Notes: generated by a model not told the origin, from the letters alone. 64,000 nucleotides of DNA from Bdellovibrio sp. KM01 (GCF_013752535.1 NZ_CP058348.1:806001-870000); one strand, 5' to 3'; shown: positions 1-9,724, counted from the stretch's first letter. Numbers and translations are program-made.

Positions 1-354
1 GAAGTGCGCAAGCCAGACCTCGATGCTCAGCTCGTCGCTGAGAGCATTGCTCAACAACTTGAGAAACGTATCTCTTGGAGAAGAGCTCTTAAAAAATCTA
101 TTGCAGCTGCGATCAAAGGCGGCGTGAGAGGTATCAAGATCCGTGTTTCCGGTCGTCTTGATGGTGCAGAGATTGCTCGTTCAGAGTGGTACAATGAGAA
201 GAGCGTTCCTCTTCATACATTGCGTGCAGATATCGACTACGGTACTGCTGAAGCTCTAACTGCATACGGTATCATCGGATTGAAAGTATGGATCTATAAA
301 GGCGATATCTTATCTGCTCGCGAAGTTGAGGAGGCAGGTCGTGTTAAGTCCTAA
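1..354 (+). CDS. rpsC: 30S ribosomal protein S3 (C-terminal part)
   Basis: This is the 3' part of rpsC; the gene begins before the window, so the visible GTG at 4 is an internal valine codon and not the start. The 117 visible residues are the S3 C-terminal domain, recognisable by [20 protein letters not shown] and the end segment [13 protein letters not shown]3 sits at the mRNA entry tunnel of the 30S subunit. The last 14 nt overlap the start of rplP, which implies translational coupling in the S10 operon. Confidence 0.97.
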   Translation, partial: EVRKPDLDAQLVAESIAQQLEKRISWRRALKKSIAAAIKGGVRGIKIRVSGRLDGAEIARSEWYNEKSVPLHTLRADIDYGTAEALTAYGIIGLKVWIYKGDILSAREVEEAGRVKS

Positions 355-748
355 AAGAGTAAAATGGCGTAAACAATTTGTAGGCCGCGCAACTGGTTTT
401 GCGTACAGAGGTTCTAACCTTGATTTTGGAGATTTCGGTCTTCAAGCAGTTGAGGAAGGACGTCTTACAGCACGTCAGTTGGAAGCAGGTCGTATTGCTA
501 TCTCCCGTTCAGTTAAGCGTGGTGGTAAAATCTGGTGCCGTGTATTCCCAAATACACCGGTAACTAAAAAACCAGCTGAAACTCGTATGGGTAGCGGTAA
601 AGGTAACCCGGAGCTATGGGTAGCCCGTGTTCTTCCTGGAAAAGTTCTTTTCGAAATGAACGGTGTGACTCGTGAACAAGCTAAAGAAGCTTTCGAACGC
701 GCAGCTCACAAACTTCCTTTCAAAACTCGTTTCTTGGTTAGGGAGTAG
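341..748 (+). CDS. rplP: 50S ribosomal protein L16
   Basis: L16 lies near the peptidyl transferase centre and contacts tRNA on the 50S subunit. The 135-residue product begins [16 protein letters not shown], the standard L16 N-terminus. The GTG at 341 is chosen because a strong GAGGAGG lies just upstream at 328-334 inside rpsC; the TTG at 326 would overlap that site and add five non-conserved residues. It overlaps rpsC by 14 nt and is followed after 2 nt by rpmC. Confidence 0.97.
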   Translation: MLSPKRVKWRKQFVGRATGFAYRGSNLDFGDFGLQAVEEGRLTARQLEAGRIAISRSVKRGGKIWCRVFPNTPVTKKPAETRMGSGKGNPELWVARVLPGKVLFEMNGVTREQAKEAFERAAHKLPFKTRFLVRE

Positions 749-750
749 TT

Positions 751-942
751 ATGAAGTTCGTAGAGATTAAAGATCTTTCTGTAACTGAATTGAAAAAGAA
801 AAGAGCAGCTCTTTCTGAAGAGTTGTTCCAAGCTCGTATCAAGAACTCAATTGGTCAACTTTCTAACCCAATTGAAATTCGTGATCTTCGTCGTTCTATC
901 GCGAAAATCAATACAGCAATCGTAAAGAAAGTAGCGAGGTAG
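751..942 (+). CDS. rpmC: 50S ribosomal protein L29
   Basis: A 63-residue L29, a two-helix protein at the polypeptide exit tunnel near the trigger factor and SRP docking site. Family features visible are the N-terminal ELKKKRAALSEELFQAR helix and the C-terminal RDLRRSIAKINTAI helix. It sits between rplP and rpsQ in the conserved order with spacers of 2 and 3 nt, so it is cotranscribed and probably coupled. Confidence 0.97.
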   Translation: MKFVEIKDLSVTELKKKRAALSEELFQARIKNSIGQLSNPIEIRDLRRSIAKINTAIVKKVAR

Positions 943-945
943 TAA

Positions 946-1218
946 ATGACAACTGAAACAAATACTCGTGGTCGTAAAATCGAAGTAGTTGGTGAGGTTA
1001 TCAGTGACAAGATGGATAAAACTATCTCTGTCCTAATCTACCGCATGGTTAAACACGCTAAATACGGTAAGTATGTTAAGAAGACTTCTGTGTTCAAAGC
1101 TCATGACGAAAAAAACCAAGCTAAAATTGGTGATATCGTTAAGATCCGTGAAACACGTCCTCTTTCCAAAACTAAACGTTGGGCTTTGTCTGAAGTCGTA
1201 GAGACGGCGAAAGCATAG
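946..1218 (+). CDS. rpsQ: 30S ribosomal protein S17
   Basis: S17 is a primary 16S rRNA-binding protein with an OB fold. The 90-residue product shows the family signatures VVSDKMDKT-like [26 protein letters not shown] and [18 protein letters not shown]. It follows rpmC by 3 nt and precedes rplN by 10 nt. Confidence 0.97.
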   Translation: MTTETNTRGRKIEVVGEVISDKMDKTISVLIYRMVKHAKYGKYVKKTSVFKAHDEKNQAKIGDIVKIRETRPLSKTKRWALSEVVETAKA

Positions 1219-1228
1219 GGGTGTTGTC

Positions 1229-1597
1229 ATGATTCAAATGCAAACTAGACTAAATGTAGCTGACAACTCTGGCGCAAAAGAAGTTATGTGCGTAAAGGTC
1301 CTTGGTGGTTCTAAACGTCGTGTAGCATCTATCGGTGATGTTATCGTTGTTTCTATCAAAGAAGCTTTGCCAAACGCTAAAGTTAAAAAAGGTGACGTTG
1401 CTAAAGCAGTAGTAGTTAGAACTGTTCAAAAACTTCGTCGTCCAGACGGTTCTTACATCCGTTTTGATGATAACTCTGCTGTTTTGATCAACGCCAATAA
1501 AGAACCAATTGGAACTCGTATCTTTGGCCCAGTTGCCAGAGAGTTGAGAGCGAAGTCGTTCGTTAAGATCGTATCTTTGGCTCCGGAAGTTCTGTAA
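1229..1597 (+). CDS. rplN: 50S ribosomal protein L14
   Basis: The 122-residue L14 begins [17 protein letters not shown] and ends [12 protein letters not shown], both typical. L14 forms an intersubunit bridge with 16S rRNA and is the docking site of the silencing factor RsfS. In nearly all bacteria rplX (L24) follows, but here rplE starts only 10 nt after the stop, so L24 is missing from this position. Confidence 0.97.
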   Translation: MIQMQTRLNVADNSGAKEVMCVKVLGGSKRRVASIGDVIVVSIKEALPNAKVKKGDVAKAVVVRTVQKLRRPDGSYIRFDDNSAVLINANKEPIGTRIFGPVARELRAKSFVKIVSLAPEVL

Positions 1598-1607
1598 GGG
1601 GTATGAG

Positions 1608-2147
1608 ATGAATCGCTTAAAAGCTAAATACAATAAAGAGATCGCTCCTGCTCTTCAAAAACAATTGGGAGTTAAAAACGTAATGCAAGTTCCTCGCTTG
1701 GAGAAAATCACTCTTAGCGTGTGCTTGAGCGAAGCAGTTCAAAATCCAAAAATTTTGAACACTGTTGTTGACGAGATCACAGCGATCTCTGGTCAAAAAG
1801 CAGTTATCACTAAAGCTAAAAAAGCTATCTCTAACTTCAAATTGCGTGCTGGCATCCCATTGGGTGTTCGCGTGACTTTGAGAAAAGAGAGAATGTGGTC
1901 ATTCCTTGATCGTCTAAACACTTTGGCACTACCTCGCGTACGTGACTTCCGTGGTTTGCCGAATAAAGGTTTCGACGGCCGTGGTAACTACAACATGGGT
2001 CTTAAGGAACAAATCGTGTTCCCTGAGATCAACTTCGATAAAGTTGATAAAACTCGTGGTATGAACATCACAATCTGTACAACAGCTAAAAACGATACTG
2101 AAGGCAGAGCGCTTCTTGAAGCACTTGGCATGCCTTTCAGAAAGTAG
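1608..2147 (+). CDS. rplE: 50S ribosomal protein L5
   Basis: L5 binds 5S rRNA and contacts the P-site tRNA and protein S13. The 179-residue product has the family blocks [31 protein letters not shown] and the C-terminal [20 protein letters not shown]. Its start lies 10 nt after rplN with GGGG upstream. Length matches E. coli L5, so nothing of L24 is fused to it. Confidence 0.97.
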   Translation: MNRLKAKYNKEIAPALQKQLGVKNVMQVPRLEKITLSVCLSEAVQNPKILNTVVDEITAISGQKAVITKAKKAISNFKLRAGIPLGVRVTLRKERMWSFLDRLNTLALPRVRDFRGLPNKGFDGRGNYNMGLKEQIVFPEINFDKVDKTRGMNITICTTAKNDTEGRALLEALGMPFRK

Positions 2148-2155
2148 GATGAACG

Positions 2156-2461
2156 ATGGCACGTAAATCAAGTATTGTTAAAAACAATAAAAGAAAAGCA
2201 ATTGCTAAGCGCTACACTGAATACAGAACAGAGCTTAGAAATAAAGCCGTTGACATGAAACTTTCTGATGACGAAAGAGCAGAAGCTCGTAAAAAGCTTC
2301 AAGCTCTTCCTCAAAAGACAAACATCAACCGTGTTATCACACGTTGTGAACTTTCTGGTCGCCCTCGTGGTAACTACAGAAAATTCGGTTTGTCTCGTAT
2401 CGCCTTCAGACAACTTGCGCTTGACGGTAAACTACCTGGCGTAACGAAAGCTAGCTGGTAA
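2156..2461 (+). CDS. rpsN: 30S ribosomal protein S14, zinc-independent type
   Basis: S14 is a 3'-domain protein of the 30S head. At 101 residues it is the long form, and the region that carries CxxC pairs in the short zinc-binding form has a single cysteine ([10 protein letters not shown]), so this is the zinc-independent C-minus version. The C-terminal [20 protein letters not shown] is diagnostic. It lies between rplE and rpsH in the normal order. Confidence 0.96.
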   Translation: MARKSSIVKNNKRKAIAKRYTEYRTELRNKAVDMKLSDDERAEARKKLQALPQKTNINRVITRCELSGRPRGNYRKFGLSRIAFRQLALDGKLPGVTKASW

Positions 2462-2471
2462 GAGGAAAACT

Positions 2472-2861
2472 ATGGATACAATTTCTCAGTTCCTTACAAT
2501 TATTAGAAATGCGGGAGCAGCAAAACACGAAAAAGTGGATTTGCCTGCTTCTAAAGTTCGCGCTGGTATCGCAACGATCCTTGTTAACGAAGGTCTTATC
2601 CGCAGCTTCAAAGTTGCTAAAGATTCTAAGCAAGGCATCATGCGTGTTTACTTGAAGTACGATGAAGCTGGTGGCCACGCTATCAACTCTATCGACCGTG
2701 TAAGCCGCCCGGGCCGTCGCGTTTATGTTAAATCAGATAAAATTCCTCAAGTTCGTTCTGGTATGGGTATGTCCATCATCAGCACAAGCAAAGGGATCAT
2801 GAGCGGTAAGCAAGCAGCTGAGCAAAATCTCGGCGGCGAATTGCTTGCGACACTTTGGTAG
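2472..2861 (+). CDS. rpsH: 30S ribosomal protein S8
   Basis: S8 is a primary binder of 16S rRNA helix 21 and, in E. coli, the translational repressor of the spc operon. The 129-residue product carries the C-terminal signature GMGMSIISTSKGIMSGKQA and ends in GGELLATLW. Ten nt separate it from rpsN and 7 nt from rplF. Confidence 0.96.
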   Translation: MDTISQFLTIIRNAGAAKHEKVDLPASKVRAGIATILVNEGLIRSFKVAKDSKQGIMRVYLKYDEAGGHAINSIDRVSRPGRRVYVKSDKIPQVRSGMGMSIISTSKGIMSGKQAAEQNLGGELLATLW

Positions 2862-2868
2862 GTGATTT

Positions 2869-3411
2869 ATGTCTCGTATTGGTAAAGCACCCGTTATTTT
2901 TGATAACACAGTAAAAGTAGATGTTACACCTGCTAACGAAGTTGTGATTAAAGGCGCTAAATCTTCTTTGAAGATTGCTATGCAGCCTCAAGTTACAGCT
3001 AAAGTTGATGGCAACAAAGTAGTGTTGACTCGTAAAGACGACTCTAAAGATGCTCGTGCATTGCACGGCCTTTACAGAGCTTTGGTTCAAAACGCAGTAA
3101 CTGGCGTTACTAAAGGTTTCACTAAAGGTCTTGAGCTTCAAGGTGTAGGTTATCGTGCAAACGTTGCAGGTAAAAAGTTGGAGCTTTCTTTGGGCTTCTC
3201 TCACCCTGTAGTTTTCGATATCCCTGAAGGCATCGAAATTAAAGTTGAAAAACAAACAGCACTTTCAATCACTGGCGCTAGCAGAGAACTTGTTGGTCAA
3301 GTAGCTGCTAAAATCCGTTCATTCCGTCCACCAGAGCCATACTTGGGCAAAGGTGTTCGTTACGCTGGTGAGCACATCCGTCGTAAAGCCGGTAAGTCTG
3401 CTGGTAAATAG
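2869..3411 (+). CDS. rplF: 50S ribosomal protein L6
   Basis: L6 lies near the sarcin-ricin loop and the GTPase-binding site. The 180-residue protein begins MSRIGKAPV and has the C-terminal signature RSFRPPEPYLGKGVRYAGEH, the classic PEPYKGKG-type motif. It has a GGTGAT upstream and is tightly packed between rpsH and rplR. Confidence 0.97.
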   Translation: MSRIGKAPVIFDNTVKVDVTPANEVVIKGAKSSLKIAMQPQVTAKVDGNKVVLTRKDDSKDARALHGLYRALVQNAVTGVTKGFTKGLELQGVGYRANVAGKKLELSLGFSHPVVFDIPEGIEIKVEKQTALSITGASRELVGQVAAKIRSFRPPEPYLGKGVRYAGEHIRRKAGKSAGK

Positions 3412-3420
3412 AGGTAATGT

Positions 3421-3786
3421 ATGAAATTAAAAATGAGCAAACATACAAGCGATAGAAAAGTTAATCGCCTCAAAAAGAAAATCAGAATCCGCAAAACTGT
3501 TAGCGGTACTGATGAAAGACCTCGTCTTTGCGTTTACAGAAGCGGTAAGCATATGTACGCAAGCGTTATCAACGACGTTACTGGTCACACTCTTGTGTCC
3601 GTTTCTTCTCTTGGTAAAGAGGACAAATCTGGTGTTGAGATGGCTAAGCTTGTTGGCGTAGAAGTAGCGAAAGCTGCAACTGCAAAGAACATTAAGAGCG
3701 TGGTTTTTGACCGTAATGGTTACTTGTACCACGGGCGTGTTAAATCTCTAGCTGATGGCGCTCGTGAGGGCGGCCTCAATTTCTAA
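3421..3786 (+). CDS. rplR: 50S ribosomal protein L18
   Basis: L18 binds 5S rRNA and delivers it to the 50S subunit with L5. The 121-residue product shows [19 protein letters not shown] and the C-terminal [20 protein letters not shown], both typical. The next gene, rpsE, uses a ribosome binding site that overlaps the rplR stop codon. Confidence 0.97.
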   Translation: MKLKMSKHTSDRKVNRLKKKIRIRKTVSGTDERPRLCVYRSGKHMYASVINDVTGHTLVSVSSLGKEDKSGVEMAKLVGVEVAKAATAKNIKSVVFDRNGYLYHGRVKSLADGAREGGLNF

Positions 3787-3795
3787 GGAGTGAAT

Positions 3796-4257
3796 GTGGA
3801 GAAAGTTCAAGCTCAAGCAGCTGAATTAGAAGAGCGCGTAGTAGCGATCAACCGTGTAACAAAAGTTGTTAAGGGTGGTCGTCGCTTCTCTTTCGCAGCT
3901 CTAGTAGTTGTTGGTAATAAGGCTGGAGATGTTGGTTTTGGTTCCGGTAAAGCAGGCGAAGTTCCTGAAGCTATCGGTAAAGCTAGCAGATCTGCTAAAA
4001 AATCAGCTAAATCTGTGACTCTTAAAGAAGGTCGCACAATCCCTCACGAAGTTATCGGTAAATTCGGTGCTGCTAAGGTTATCATGAAACCAGCAGCTCC
4101 AGGTACTGGTGTGATCGCGGGTGGTGCAGTTCGTGCCGTTCTTGAGTCAGTTGGCGTAAAAGACATTCTTACTAAATGTGTTGGTACTCGTAACCCGCAC
4201 AATGCAGTAAGAGCAACAATCGATGGTTTGAATCAACTTAAAGAGTTGAGCAAATAA
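3796..4257 (+). CDS. rpsE: 30S ribosomal protein S5
   Basis: S5 stabilises the decoding centre and affects fidelity. The 153-residue product has the double-stranded-RNA-binding-like N-terminal domain ([19 protein letters not shown]) and the C-terminal domain with [20 protein letters not shown]. The GTG at 3796 is preferred because AAGGAG (3785-3790) stands 5 nt before it; an in-frame GTG at 3790 would lie on that Shine-Dalgarno sequence. Confidence 0.96.
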   Translation: MEKVQAQAAELEERVVAINRVTKVVKGGRRFSFAALVVVGNKAGDVGFGSGKAGEVPEAIGKASRSAKKSAKSVTLKEGRTIPHEVIGKFGAAKVIMKPAAPGTGVIAGGAVRAVLESVGVKDILTKCVGTRNPHNAVRATIDGLNQLKELSK

Positions 4258-4269
4258 TCGGAGGCGATC

Positions 4270-4455
4270 ATGGCTAAAACATTTATCGTAAAATTGAAAA
4301 AATCGACTATCGGCTGCACTCAAGAACAAAAAGATGCAGTTCGTTGCCTTGGTTTGAAGAAAGTTAATTCTACTGCACAAGTGAATGACACTCCTGCAAA
4401 CCGTGGCCAAATCATGAAAGTTCAGCATCTAGTAAATGTTGAAGTTAAGGGGTAA
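4270..4455 (+). CDS. rpmD: 50S ribosomal protein L30
   Basis: A 61-residue L30, the short bacterial form. The pattern is FIVKLKKSTIGCTQEQK followed by LGLKKVNSTAQVND and a C-terminal HLVNVEVKG. GGAGG precedes the ATG. Its presence is a useful contrast with the missing rplX, because rpmD is the gene more often lost from this cluster. Confidence 0.95.
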   Translation: MAKTFIVKLKKSTIGCTQEQKDAVRCLGLKKVNSTAQVNDTPANRGQIMKVQHLVNVEVKG

Positions 4456-4458
4456 TCC

Positions 4459-4896
4459 ATGAGCTTGCTTAATCAACTAGCTCCTAAAGCTGGATCAAAA
4501 CACGCTCCAAAAAGAATCGGTCGCGGTATCGGTTCTGGTATGGGTGGTACATCTACTAAAGGTCACAAGGGTCAATTGGCTCGTACTGGCGGTACTGTGC
4601 GTCGTGGTTTCGAGGGTGGTCAAACACCTATGCACCGTCGTTTGCCTAAATTTGGTTTTAGCAACGTCGCGTTCGCTAACAACTTTGAGATTGTTAATAT
4701 CGGACAACTTGCTAAATTTTCTGGAGAAGTAACTCCCGAAACTCTTTTCACTGCTGGACTTGTTAACAAGGGCGCGGTTAAGATTTTGGGGAATGGCGAG
4801 CTAAAAACAGCTTTGACTGTAAAAGCTCACAAATTTTCAGAAAGCGCTAAGAAAGCTATTGAAGCTGCTGGCGGCAAAGTCGAGGTAATTAAGTAG
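4459..4896 (+). CDS. rplO: 50S ribosomal protein L15
   Basis: L15 is a late-assembly protein with a long basic extension that enters the 50S core. The 145-residue product shows the glycine-rich N-terminal extension ([35 protein letters not shown]) and the globular C-terminal part ending [14 protein letters not shown]. Its TAG stop overlaps the GTG start of secY in TAGTG. Confidence 0.97.
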   Translation: MSLLNQLAPKAGSKHAPKRIGRGIGSGMGGTSTKGHKGQLARTGGTVRRGFEGGQTPMHRRLPKFGFSNVAFANNFEIVNIGQLAKFSGEVTPETLFTAGLVNKGAVKILGNGELKTALTVKAHKFSESAKKAIEAAGGKVEVIK

Positions 4897-6224
4897 TGTC
4901 TGCAATTGAAAGCATCGCAAAGAATTCGGATCTTCGTAAGCGTATATTCTTCACGTTGGCCTTATTGGCCGTCTACAGAATCGGAGTTCACGTTCCAACG
5001 CCTGGCGTGGATGGGACTGCGGTGCTTTCATTTTTCCAAGCGCAAGCGCATGGAATTTTCGGCCTATTTAATACCTTCACGGGTGGCGCACTTTCCCAGT
5101 TCAGCGTGTTTGCACTGGGAATCATGCCTTACATCTCTGCTTCGATCATTTTCCAACTTCTGACTTCAGCGGTTCCAATGTTGGAATCTTTGAAAAAAGA
5201 AGGTGAAGCTGGTCGTCGCAAAATCAACCAATACACTCGCTATGCGACTGTAGCTTTGGCTATCGTACAAGGTTACGGTATCTCAACTTGGTTGATGAAC
5301 TCTACAAGCCCAGATGGTCGTTCTCTTGTGATCGCGCCGACTGTGGCATTCCTTCCTTTCCAATTGATGACAATCATCACGTTGACAGCAGGTACTTGCT
5401 TCATCATGTGGTTGGGTGAACAAATCACTGAAAGAGGTATCGGTAACGGTTCTTCTTTGATCATCTTTACTGGTATCGCAGCTGCTATTCCACAAGGCGG
5501 TCAACGTCTTTGGGAACTTGTTGCTTCTGGCGAAATGAAATTCGCTGTAGTGTTGCTTCTATTGGTTCTAATGGTTGCAATCATCGCTGCGGTTATCTAC
5601 ATGGAAGTCGCTCAACGTAGAATTACAGTTCAGTATTCTCAACGTGCGGGTGGCGGCGGTATGCAGTCTATGCAGACTCCTACAAGCCATCTTCCAATTA
5701 AAATCAACTTCTCTGGGGTTATCCCACCGATCTTCGCGAGCTCTTTGCTAATGTTCCCTGCGACAATGGCTCAGTTCGTACACACTCCATGGTTGAAAGC
5801 GCTTCAAGATTCTTTGAATCCTTCGGGCACAATTTTCAACATCATGTTTGTGGCTTTGATCGTATTCTTCTCTTTCTTCTATACTGAAATCGTGTTCAAC
5901 CCGAATGAAGTAGCTGATAACTTGAAAAAGTACGGCGGTTTCATTCCTGGGGTTCGTGCTGGTAAGAGCACAGCTGATTACATCCAAAAAGTTCTAGAGC
6001 GCGTGAACGTATTGGGTTGTATCTATCTTTCTGCGATCTGCGTGATGCCAGGTATCTTGGCTTCTCAAATGAGTCTTCCGTTCTACTTCGGTGGTACGTC
6101 ACTTTTGATCTTGGTCGGTGTTGCTTTGGATACTGCTCAGCAAATCCAATCTCACATGATCACTCAAAAATATGAGGGTTTCATGAAGGGTGCTAAAATC
6201 CGCAGCAGAAGGGTTCAATTTTAA
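4896..6224 (+). CDS. secY: Preprotein translocase subunit SecY
   Basis: SecY is the channel of the Sec translocon in the inner membrane. The 442-residue length and about ten hydrophobic segments fit. Recognisable blocks are the N-terminal [20 protein letters not shown], the plug/TM2 region with [20 protein letters not shown], the [14 protein letters not shown] loop and the cytoplasmic loop [19 protein letters not shown]. The GTG start overlaps the rplO stop and the TAA stop overlaps the adk ATG (TAATG), so all three genes are probably coupled. It supplies export for the many signal-peptide proteins of this window. Confidence 0.98.
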   Translation: MSAIESIAKNSDLRKRIFFTLALLAVYRIGVHVPTPGVDGTAVLSFFQAQAHGIFGLFNTFTGGALSQFSVFALGIMPYISASIIFQLLTSAVPMLESLKKEGEAGRRKINQYTRYATVALAIVQGYGISTWLMNSTSPDGRSLVIAPTVAFLPFQLMTIITLTAGTCFIMWLGEQITERGIGNGSSLIIFTGIAAAIPQGGQRLWELVASGEMKFAVVLLLLVLMVAIIAAVIYMEVAQRRITVQYSQRAGGGGMQSMQTPTSHLPIKINFSGVIPPIFASSLLMFPATMAQFVHTPWLKALQDSLNPSGTIFNIMFVALIVFFSFFYTEIVFNPNEVADNLKKYGGFIPGVRAGKSTADYIQKVLERVNVLGCIYLSAICVMPGILASQMSLPFYFGGTSLLILVGVALDTAQQIQSHMITQKYEGFMKGAKIRSRRVQF

Positions 6225-6859
6225 TGAACCTGATTCTGTTTGGAGCCCCGGGGGCTGGTAAAGGTACGCAATCTGAGTTGTTAATCAAACGCTTAGGTAT
6301 GACTCAGATCAGCACTGGGGATTTATTCAGAGCGGCAATCAAGGGCCAAACGGACCTTGGTAAAAAAGCCCAAGAGTACATGGATAAAGGTCAATTGGTA
6401 CCAGATAGCATCGTTATCGGTATGGTTGAGGAAGTACTTCAAAAAGGCGTAAAAAACTTTATCCTAGACGGTTTTCCAAGAACTGTGGCGCAAGCCGAAG
6501 CTTTGGACAGCCTTTTGAATAAGATGACACTTTCTATTGGGAAAGCCATTTTTTTGGAAGTTCCAATGGAAATTTTGATGGATCGTTTAACTGGTAGACG
6601 CGTATGTAAAAATTGCGGGGCAGTCTACCACATCGTCAGCAAGCCTACCAAGACGGAAGGTAAATGTGACAACTGTGGCGGCGAAGTCGTTCAACGTAAC
6701 GATGACAAAGCTGAGGTTATTGGGACTCGTCTCAAGGCCTACCAGGAGTTCACAAGCCCACTAAAAGAATTTTATAAAAAATCAGGAAAGTACATCCAGG
6801 TCGACGGTAATAGGGACACTGAGCTTGTCTATAATGAGATCGAAAAAATAATAAGCTAA
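6224..6859 (+). CDS. adk: Adenylate kinase with zinc-type LID
   Basis: Adenylate kinase interconverts ATP, AMP and ADP. The 211-residue product has the P-loop [11 protein letters not shown] near the N-terminus, the AMP-binding [11 protein letters not shown], the [13 protein letters not shown] block and a long LID domain. The LID has two CxxC pairs (CKNCG and CDNCGG) separated by about 20 residues, so it is the zinc-binding type. It is coupled to secY through TAATG. The map and infA genes that often accompany adk here are absent. Confidence 0.97.
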   Translation: MNLILFGAPGAGKGTQSELLIKRLGMTQISTGDLFRAAIKGQTDLGKKAQEYMDKGQLVPDSIVIGMVEEVLQKGVKNFILDGFPRTVAQAEALDSLLNKMTLSIGKAIFLEVPMEILMDRLTGRRVCKNCGAVYHIVSKPTKTEGKCDNCGGEVVQRNDDKAEVIGTRLKAYQEFTSPLKEFYKKSGKYIQVDGNRDTELVYNEIEKIIS

Positions 6860-6938
6860 CCACTATTGTTATTTTATCTCTAGACTTTAAAGAAGCTCGG
6901 TGATAGCGTCCGACTCCTCGTTTGTATTTTTGCTGTTA

Positions 6939-6964
6939 TTTTTGGCCCATTTTGGGGCTAAAAA
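6939..6964 (+). promoter_or_regulatory. Hairpin in the adk-rpmJ spacer
   Basis: TTTTTGGCCC at 6939-6948 can pair with GGGCTAAAAA at 6955-6964 (one G-U pair), giving a ten-pair stem. The stem is flanked by A/T runs but no downstream T tract follows it on the plus strand. It lies 27 nt before rpmJ in the 131-nt gap that separates the spc part from the alpha part of the superoperon, so it may be an attenuator, a processing site or a ribosomal-protein target. Confidence 0.4.
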
Positions 6965-6990
6965 ACACTAGCAAGTATGGGAAGACATTT

Positions 6991-7104
6991 ATGAAAGTAA
7001 GACCATCAGTAAAAGCAATCTGTAACAAGTGCAAAGTTATTAAAAGAAAAGGCGTTATTCGCGTTATTTGCGAAAACCCTAAACATAAGCAAAGGCAGGG
7101 TTAA
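6991..7104 (+). CDS. rpmJ: 50S ribosomal protein L36
   Basis: L36 is the smallest ribosomal protein. The true 37-residue product starts at the ATG at 6991 ([17 protein letters not shown]); a longer in-frame extension upstream is not conserved. The zinc ribbon is intact with C11, C14, C27 and H32 (CNKC ... CENPKH), so this is the zinc-containing version. rpsM begins 2 nt after the stop. Confidence 0.96.
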   Translation: MKVRPSVKAICNKCKVIKRKGVIRVICENPKHKQRQG

Positions 7105-7106
7105 TC

Positions 7107-7481
7107 ATGGCACGTATTCTTGGTGTCGACTTACCTAGAAATAAGCGCGTTGAAATCGCGTTGACATACATCTATGGCATTGGACGTCCTCGTGCAGCTA
7201 TGATTTGCAAGCAAGTAGGCATTCCTTCAACTCTAAGAACTGAAGGTTTGACTGACGAGCACATCGCTAAAATCCGTGGCATCATCGAACAAAATTTCAA
7301 AGTAGAGGGTGATCTTCGTCGTGAAGTGGGCCAATCTATTAAACGTTTGATGGATCTTAACTGTTACCGTGGCATTCGCCATCGCAAAGGCTTACCAGTT
7401 CGTGGTCAGAACACTCGTTCTAATGCACGTACTCGTAAAGGTCCTAAGAAGACGGTAGCTAACAAGAAAAAAGCCGTGTAG
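7107..7481 (+). CDS. rpsM: 30S ribosomal protein S13
   Basis: S13 forms intersubunit bridges with L5 and contacts P-site tRNA. The 124-residue product shows [20 protein letters not shown], the helix-two-turn-helix region, and the C-terminal [20 protein letters not shown], the strict S13 signature. It opens the rpsM-rpsK-rpsD-rpoA alpha-operon order. Confidence 0.97.
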   Translation: MARILGVDLPRNKRVEIALTYIYGIGRPRAAMICKQVGIPSTLRTEGLTDEHIAKIRGIIEQNFKVEGDLRREVGQSIKRLMDLNCYRGIRHRKGLPVRGQNTRSNARTRKGPKKTVANKKKAV

Positions 7482-7497
7482 TTAAAGGATCTTAACG

Positions 7498-7896
7498 ATG
7501 AATACTGAAAATAAAAACAAAACAGTTGCTAAGAAAAAAGTAAAAAGAAACGTTCCACAAGGGAACTGCTACATCCAAGCTAATTTTGGTAATGTTATCG
7601 TAACGATGACAGATCCAAACGGTGCTACTGTGTCCTGGTCCTCAGCAGGTCACCTCGGCTTCAAAGGAAGCCGTAAAGGTACTCCATTTGCAGCTCAAGT
7701 CGCGGCAGAAGACGCTGCAAAAAAAGCTATGGAAGCAGGCATGAAATCTGTGGACGTTTATCTAAAAGGCCCAGGCGCTGGTCGTGAACCTGCAATTCGT
7801 GCGTTGGCGGCAACAGGTATGAGAATCTTGACTCTTAAAGATATCACTCCTGTTCCACATAACGGTTGCCGTCCACCTAAGCGTAGAAGAATCTAA
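7498..7896 (+). CDS. rpsK: 30S ribosomal protein S11
   Basis: S11 is a platform protein near the E site. The 132-residue product has a lysine-rich N-terminus, then [37 protein letters not shown] and the C-terminal [16 protein letters not shown]. All are hallmark blocks. It has an AAAGGA-type site upstream. Confidence 0.97.
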   Translation: MNTENKNKTVAKKKVKRNVPQGNCYIQANFGNVIVTMTDPNGATVSWSSAGHLGFKGSRKGTPFAAQVAAEDAAKKAMEAGMKSVDVYLKGPGAGREPAIRALAATGMRILTLKDITPVPHNGCRPPKRRRI

Positions 7897-7907
7897 GGAG
7901 ATATATC

Positions 7908-8534
7908 GTGAGCTGCATTAACGAAAGCGTATGTAGACTTTGCCGTCGCGAAAACGTAAAACTTTTCTTGAAGGGTGACCGTTGTTATACTGATAAGTGT
8001 TCTTTCGAAAGAAGACCTTACCCACCAGGACAACATGGTCAGTCTCGTTTGAAGTTCTCTGAATTCGCACTTCAATTGCGTGAAAAACAAAAAGCTAAGA
8101 GATACTACGGTGTTTCTGAGAAACAATTCGTACAATACGTACATGAAGCTAGCCGTTCAAAAGGATTGACTGGTACTGAGCTTCTTAAGTCTCTTGAGAT
8201 GAGATTTGATAACGTTGTCTACGCGTTGGGTTTCGCTAACTCTCGCCGCGAAGCAAGACAGCTTGTTAAGCACAACCATTTCTTGTTGAATGGTAAGAGA
8301 GCTAACATCCCAAGCATCCTTGTTAACAAGGGCGATGTTATCACAGTAGCTGAAACAAGCCGCGAAATGGCTAAAGTTCAAGCTGCTATTCAATCCGTTG
8401 CTAGACGTTCTGTTCCAGCATGGCTTGAAGCCGATCATGGTGCCTTCAAAGGTACTGTTAAAGATCTTCCTAACCGTGAAGACGTAACAGTTGCAGTTGA
8501 AGAAAACATGATCGTTGAATACTACTCAAGATAA
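7908..8534 (+). CDS. rpsD: 30S ribosomal protein S4, zinc-binding type
   Basis: S4 nucleates 30S assembly and in E. coli represses the alpha operon. The 208-residue product has an N-terminal zinc motif (CRLCRRENVKLFLKGDRC followed by KC), so it is the C-plus type. It also has SFERRPYPPGQHGQ and the S4 RNA-binding domain with RREARQLVKHNHFLLNGK. The GTG at 7908 has AAGGAG at 7895-7900. The first residues (MSCINES) differ from the common MARYTG start. Confidence 0.97.
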   Translation: MSCINESVCRLCRRENVKLFLKGDRCYTDKCSFERRPYPPGQHGQSRLKFSEFALQLREKQKAKRYYGVSEKQFVQYVHEASRSKGLTGTELLKSLEMRFDNVVYALGFANSRREARQLVKHNHFLLNGKRANIPSILVNKGDVITVAETSREMAKVQAAIQSVARRSVPAWLEADHGAFKGTVKDLPNREDVTVAVEENMIVEYYSR

Positions 8535-8554
8535 TTTAACCTCTCGGGGGATCC

Positions 8555-9586
8555 ATGCAAGAGCATTATTATAAGTTTTGGAGAGAGATGATCAAACCGA
8601 AGGGATTCGAAGTTGATCGTGATACTCTTCGTGATGACTACGCAAAATTCATTATCCGTCCCCTCGAAAGAGGTTTCGGGGTTACTCTTGGTAACTCCCT
8701 AAGAAGAATTCTTCTTAGTTCAATGATGGGTTCTGCAATCACTGCGGTTAAATTCGAAGGCGTATTGCACGAGTTCACTACGATCCCAGACGTTCTTGAA
8801 GATGTTACTGACATCATCTTGAACCTTAAAGAAGTACGTTTCAAACAGTACACTTCAGACTCTTTGACATTGAAGATCTCTAAAAAAGGTCCAGGCAAAG
8901 TGACTGCAGCGGATATCCAAGTTTCTGATAAGATCGAGGTTCTAAACCCAGATCACCATATCGCTACTTTGGGTGCGAATGCTAACTTCAGCGCGGAAAT
9001 CGTTGTAAGTTTCGGTCGCGGTTACGTACCAGTTGAAAACAGAGAAACTGATCTTCCAGTTGGCTTTATCGGTGTTGACGCTCTTTACAGCCCAATCCGT
9101 AAAGTTAACTACAATGTTTCAAATGCACGCGTTGGTCAAAGAACTGACTACGATGCTTTGACTTTGGAAGTTTGGACTGATGGTTCATTGAAACCGGACG
9201 AAGCTGTTGCTCTTTCATCTAAAATCATGAAAGAACAACTTCAAATCTTCCTTACTTTCGATGAAAGCATGGAGCCAGTTGAAGAATCTCGTGAGCTTGG
9301 TTCACCTTCATTGAACGAGAATTTGTTCCGTTCAGTTGATGACCTTGAGCTTTCTGTTCGCTCTGCGAACTGCTTGAAAAACGCTAACATCCGTTACATC
9401 GGTGAGTTGGTTGTTCGTTCTGAAGCAGAGATGCTTAAAACTAAAAACTTTGGACGCAAGTCTTTGAACGAGATCAAAGAGATCTTGGGCGAGATGGGTC
9501 TTGGCCTCGGTATGAAAATCGAAGGCTGGCCGCCTCCAGGTTGGGATCCTTCTCAACCACCAGTAAAAAGAGAAACACAACAGTAA
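8555..9586 (+). CDS. rpoA: RNA polymerase alpha subunit
   Basis: The alpha subunit dimerises to assemble RNA polymerase and its C-terminal domain contacts activators and UP elements. The 343-residue length is slightly above the usual 329. The N-terminal domain shows [20 protein letters not shown] and [15 protein letters not shown]; the linker follows near residue 235. The C-terminal domain shows [15 protein letters not shown] and [20 protein letters not shown]. The end is a proline-rich tail ([18 protein letters not shown]). A GGGGGATCC-type site precedes the ATG. Confidence 0.98.
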   Translation: MQEHYYKFWREMIKPKGFEVDRDTLRDDYAKFIIRPLERGFGVTLGNSLRRILLSSMMGSAITAVKFEGVLHEFTTIPDVLEDVTDIILNLKEVRFKQYTSDSLTLKISKKGPGKVTAADIQVSDKIEVLNPDHHIATLGANANFSAEIVVSFGRGYVPVENRETDLPVGFIGVDALYSPIRKVNYNVSNARVGQRTDYDALTLEVWTDGSLKPDEAVALSSKIMKEQLQIFLTFDESMEPVEESRELGSPSLNENLFRSVDDLELSVRSANCLKNANIRYIGELVVRSEAEMLKTKNFGRKSLNEIKEILGEMGLGLGMKIEGWPPPGWDPSQPPVKRETQQ

Positions 9587-9724
9587 TCACAAGTAAGTGA
9601 TGGCACCAGCTTCCTCAGGGGAGTTGGTGAGGGCTGGAGCCCGAAAAAGTAACACTGAGCAATTACGCTAAGTGTTCTTCGTGAGGATACCTGATACGGT
9701 CCCCACGTTTTACCGGAGAACAAA
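9587..9724 (+). promoter_or_regulatory. Structured rpoA-rplQ spacer, candidate leader
   Basis: This 138-nt spacer is far longer than any other gap near it and is rich in inverted repeats. CACCAGCT (9604-9611) pairs with AGTTGGTG (9622-9629). AACACTGAGC (9651-9660) pairs with GCTAAGTGTT (9667-9676) with one mismatch. CGGT (9697-9700) can pair with ACCG (9712-9715), just before the rplQ site. I do not recognise a known RNA family. It may be an autoregulatory leader for L17 or an internal promoter/processing region. Confidence 0.5.

Noticed and set aside
2797-3255. 152-codon minus-strand frame opposite rplF
   Set aside because: Shadow of a highly expressed ribosomal gene, with unusual Phe/Asn composition.
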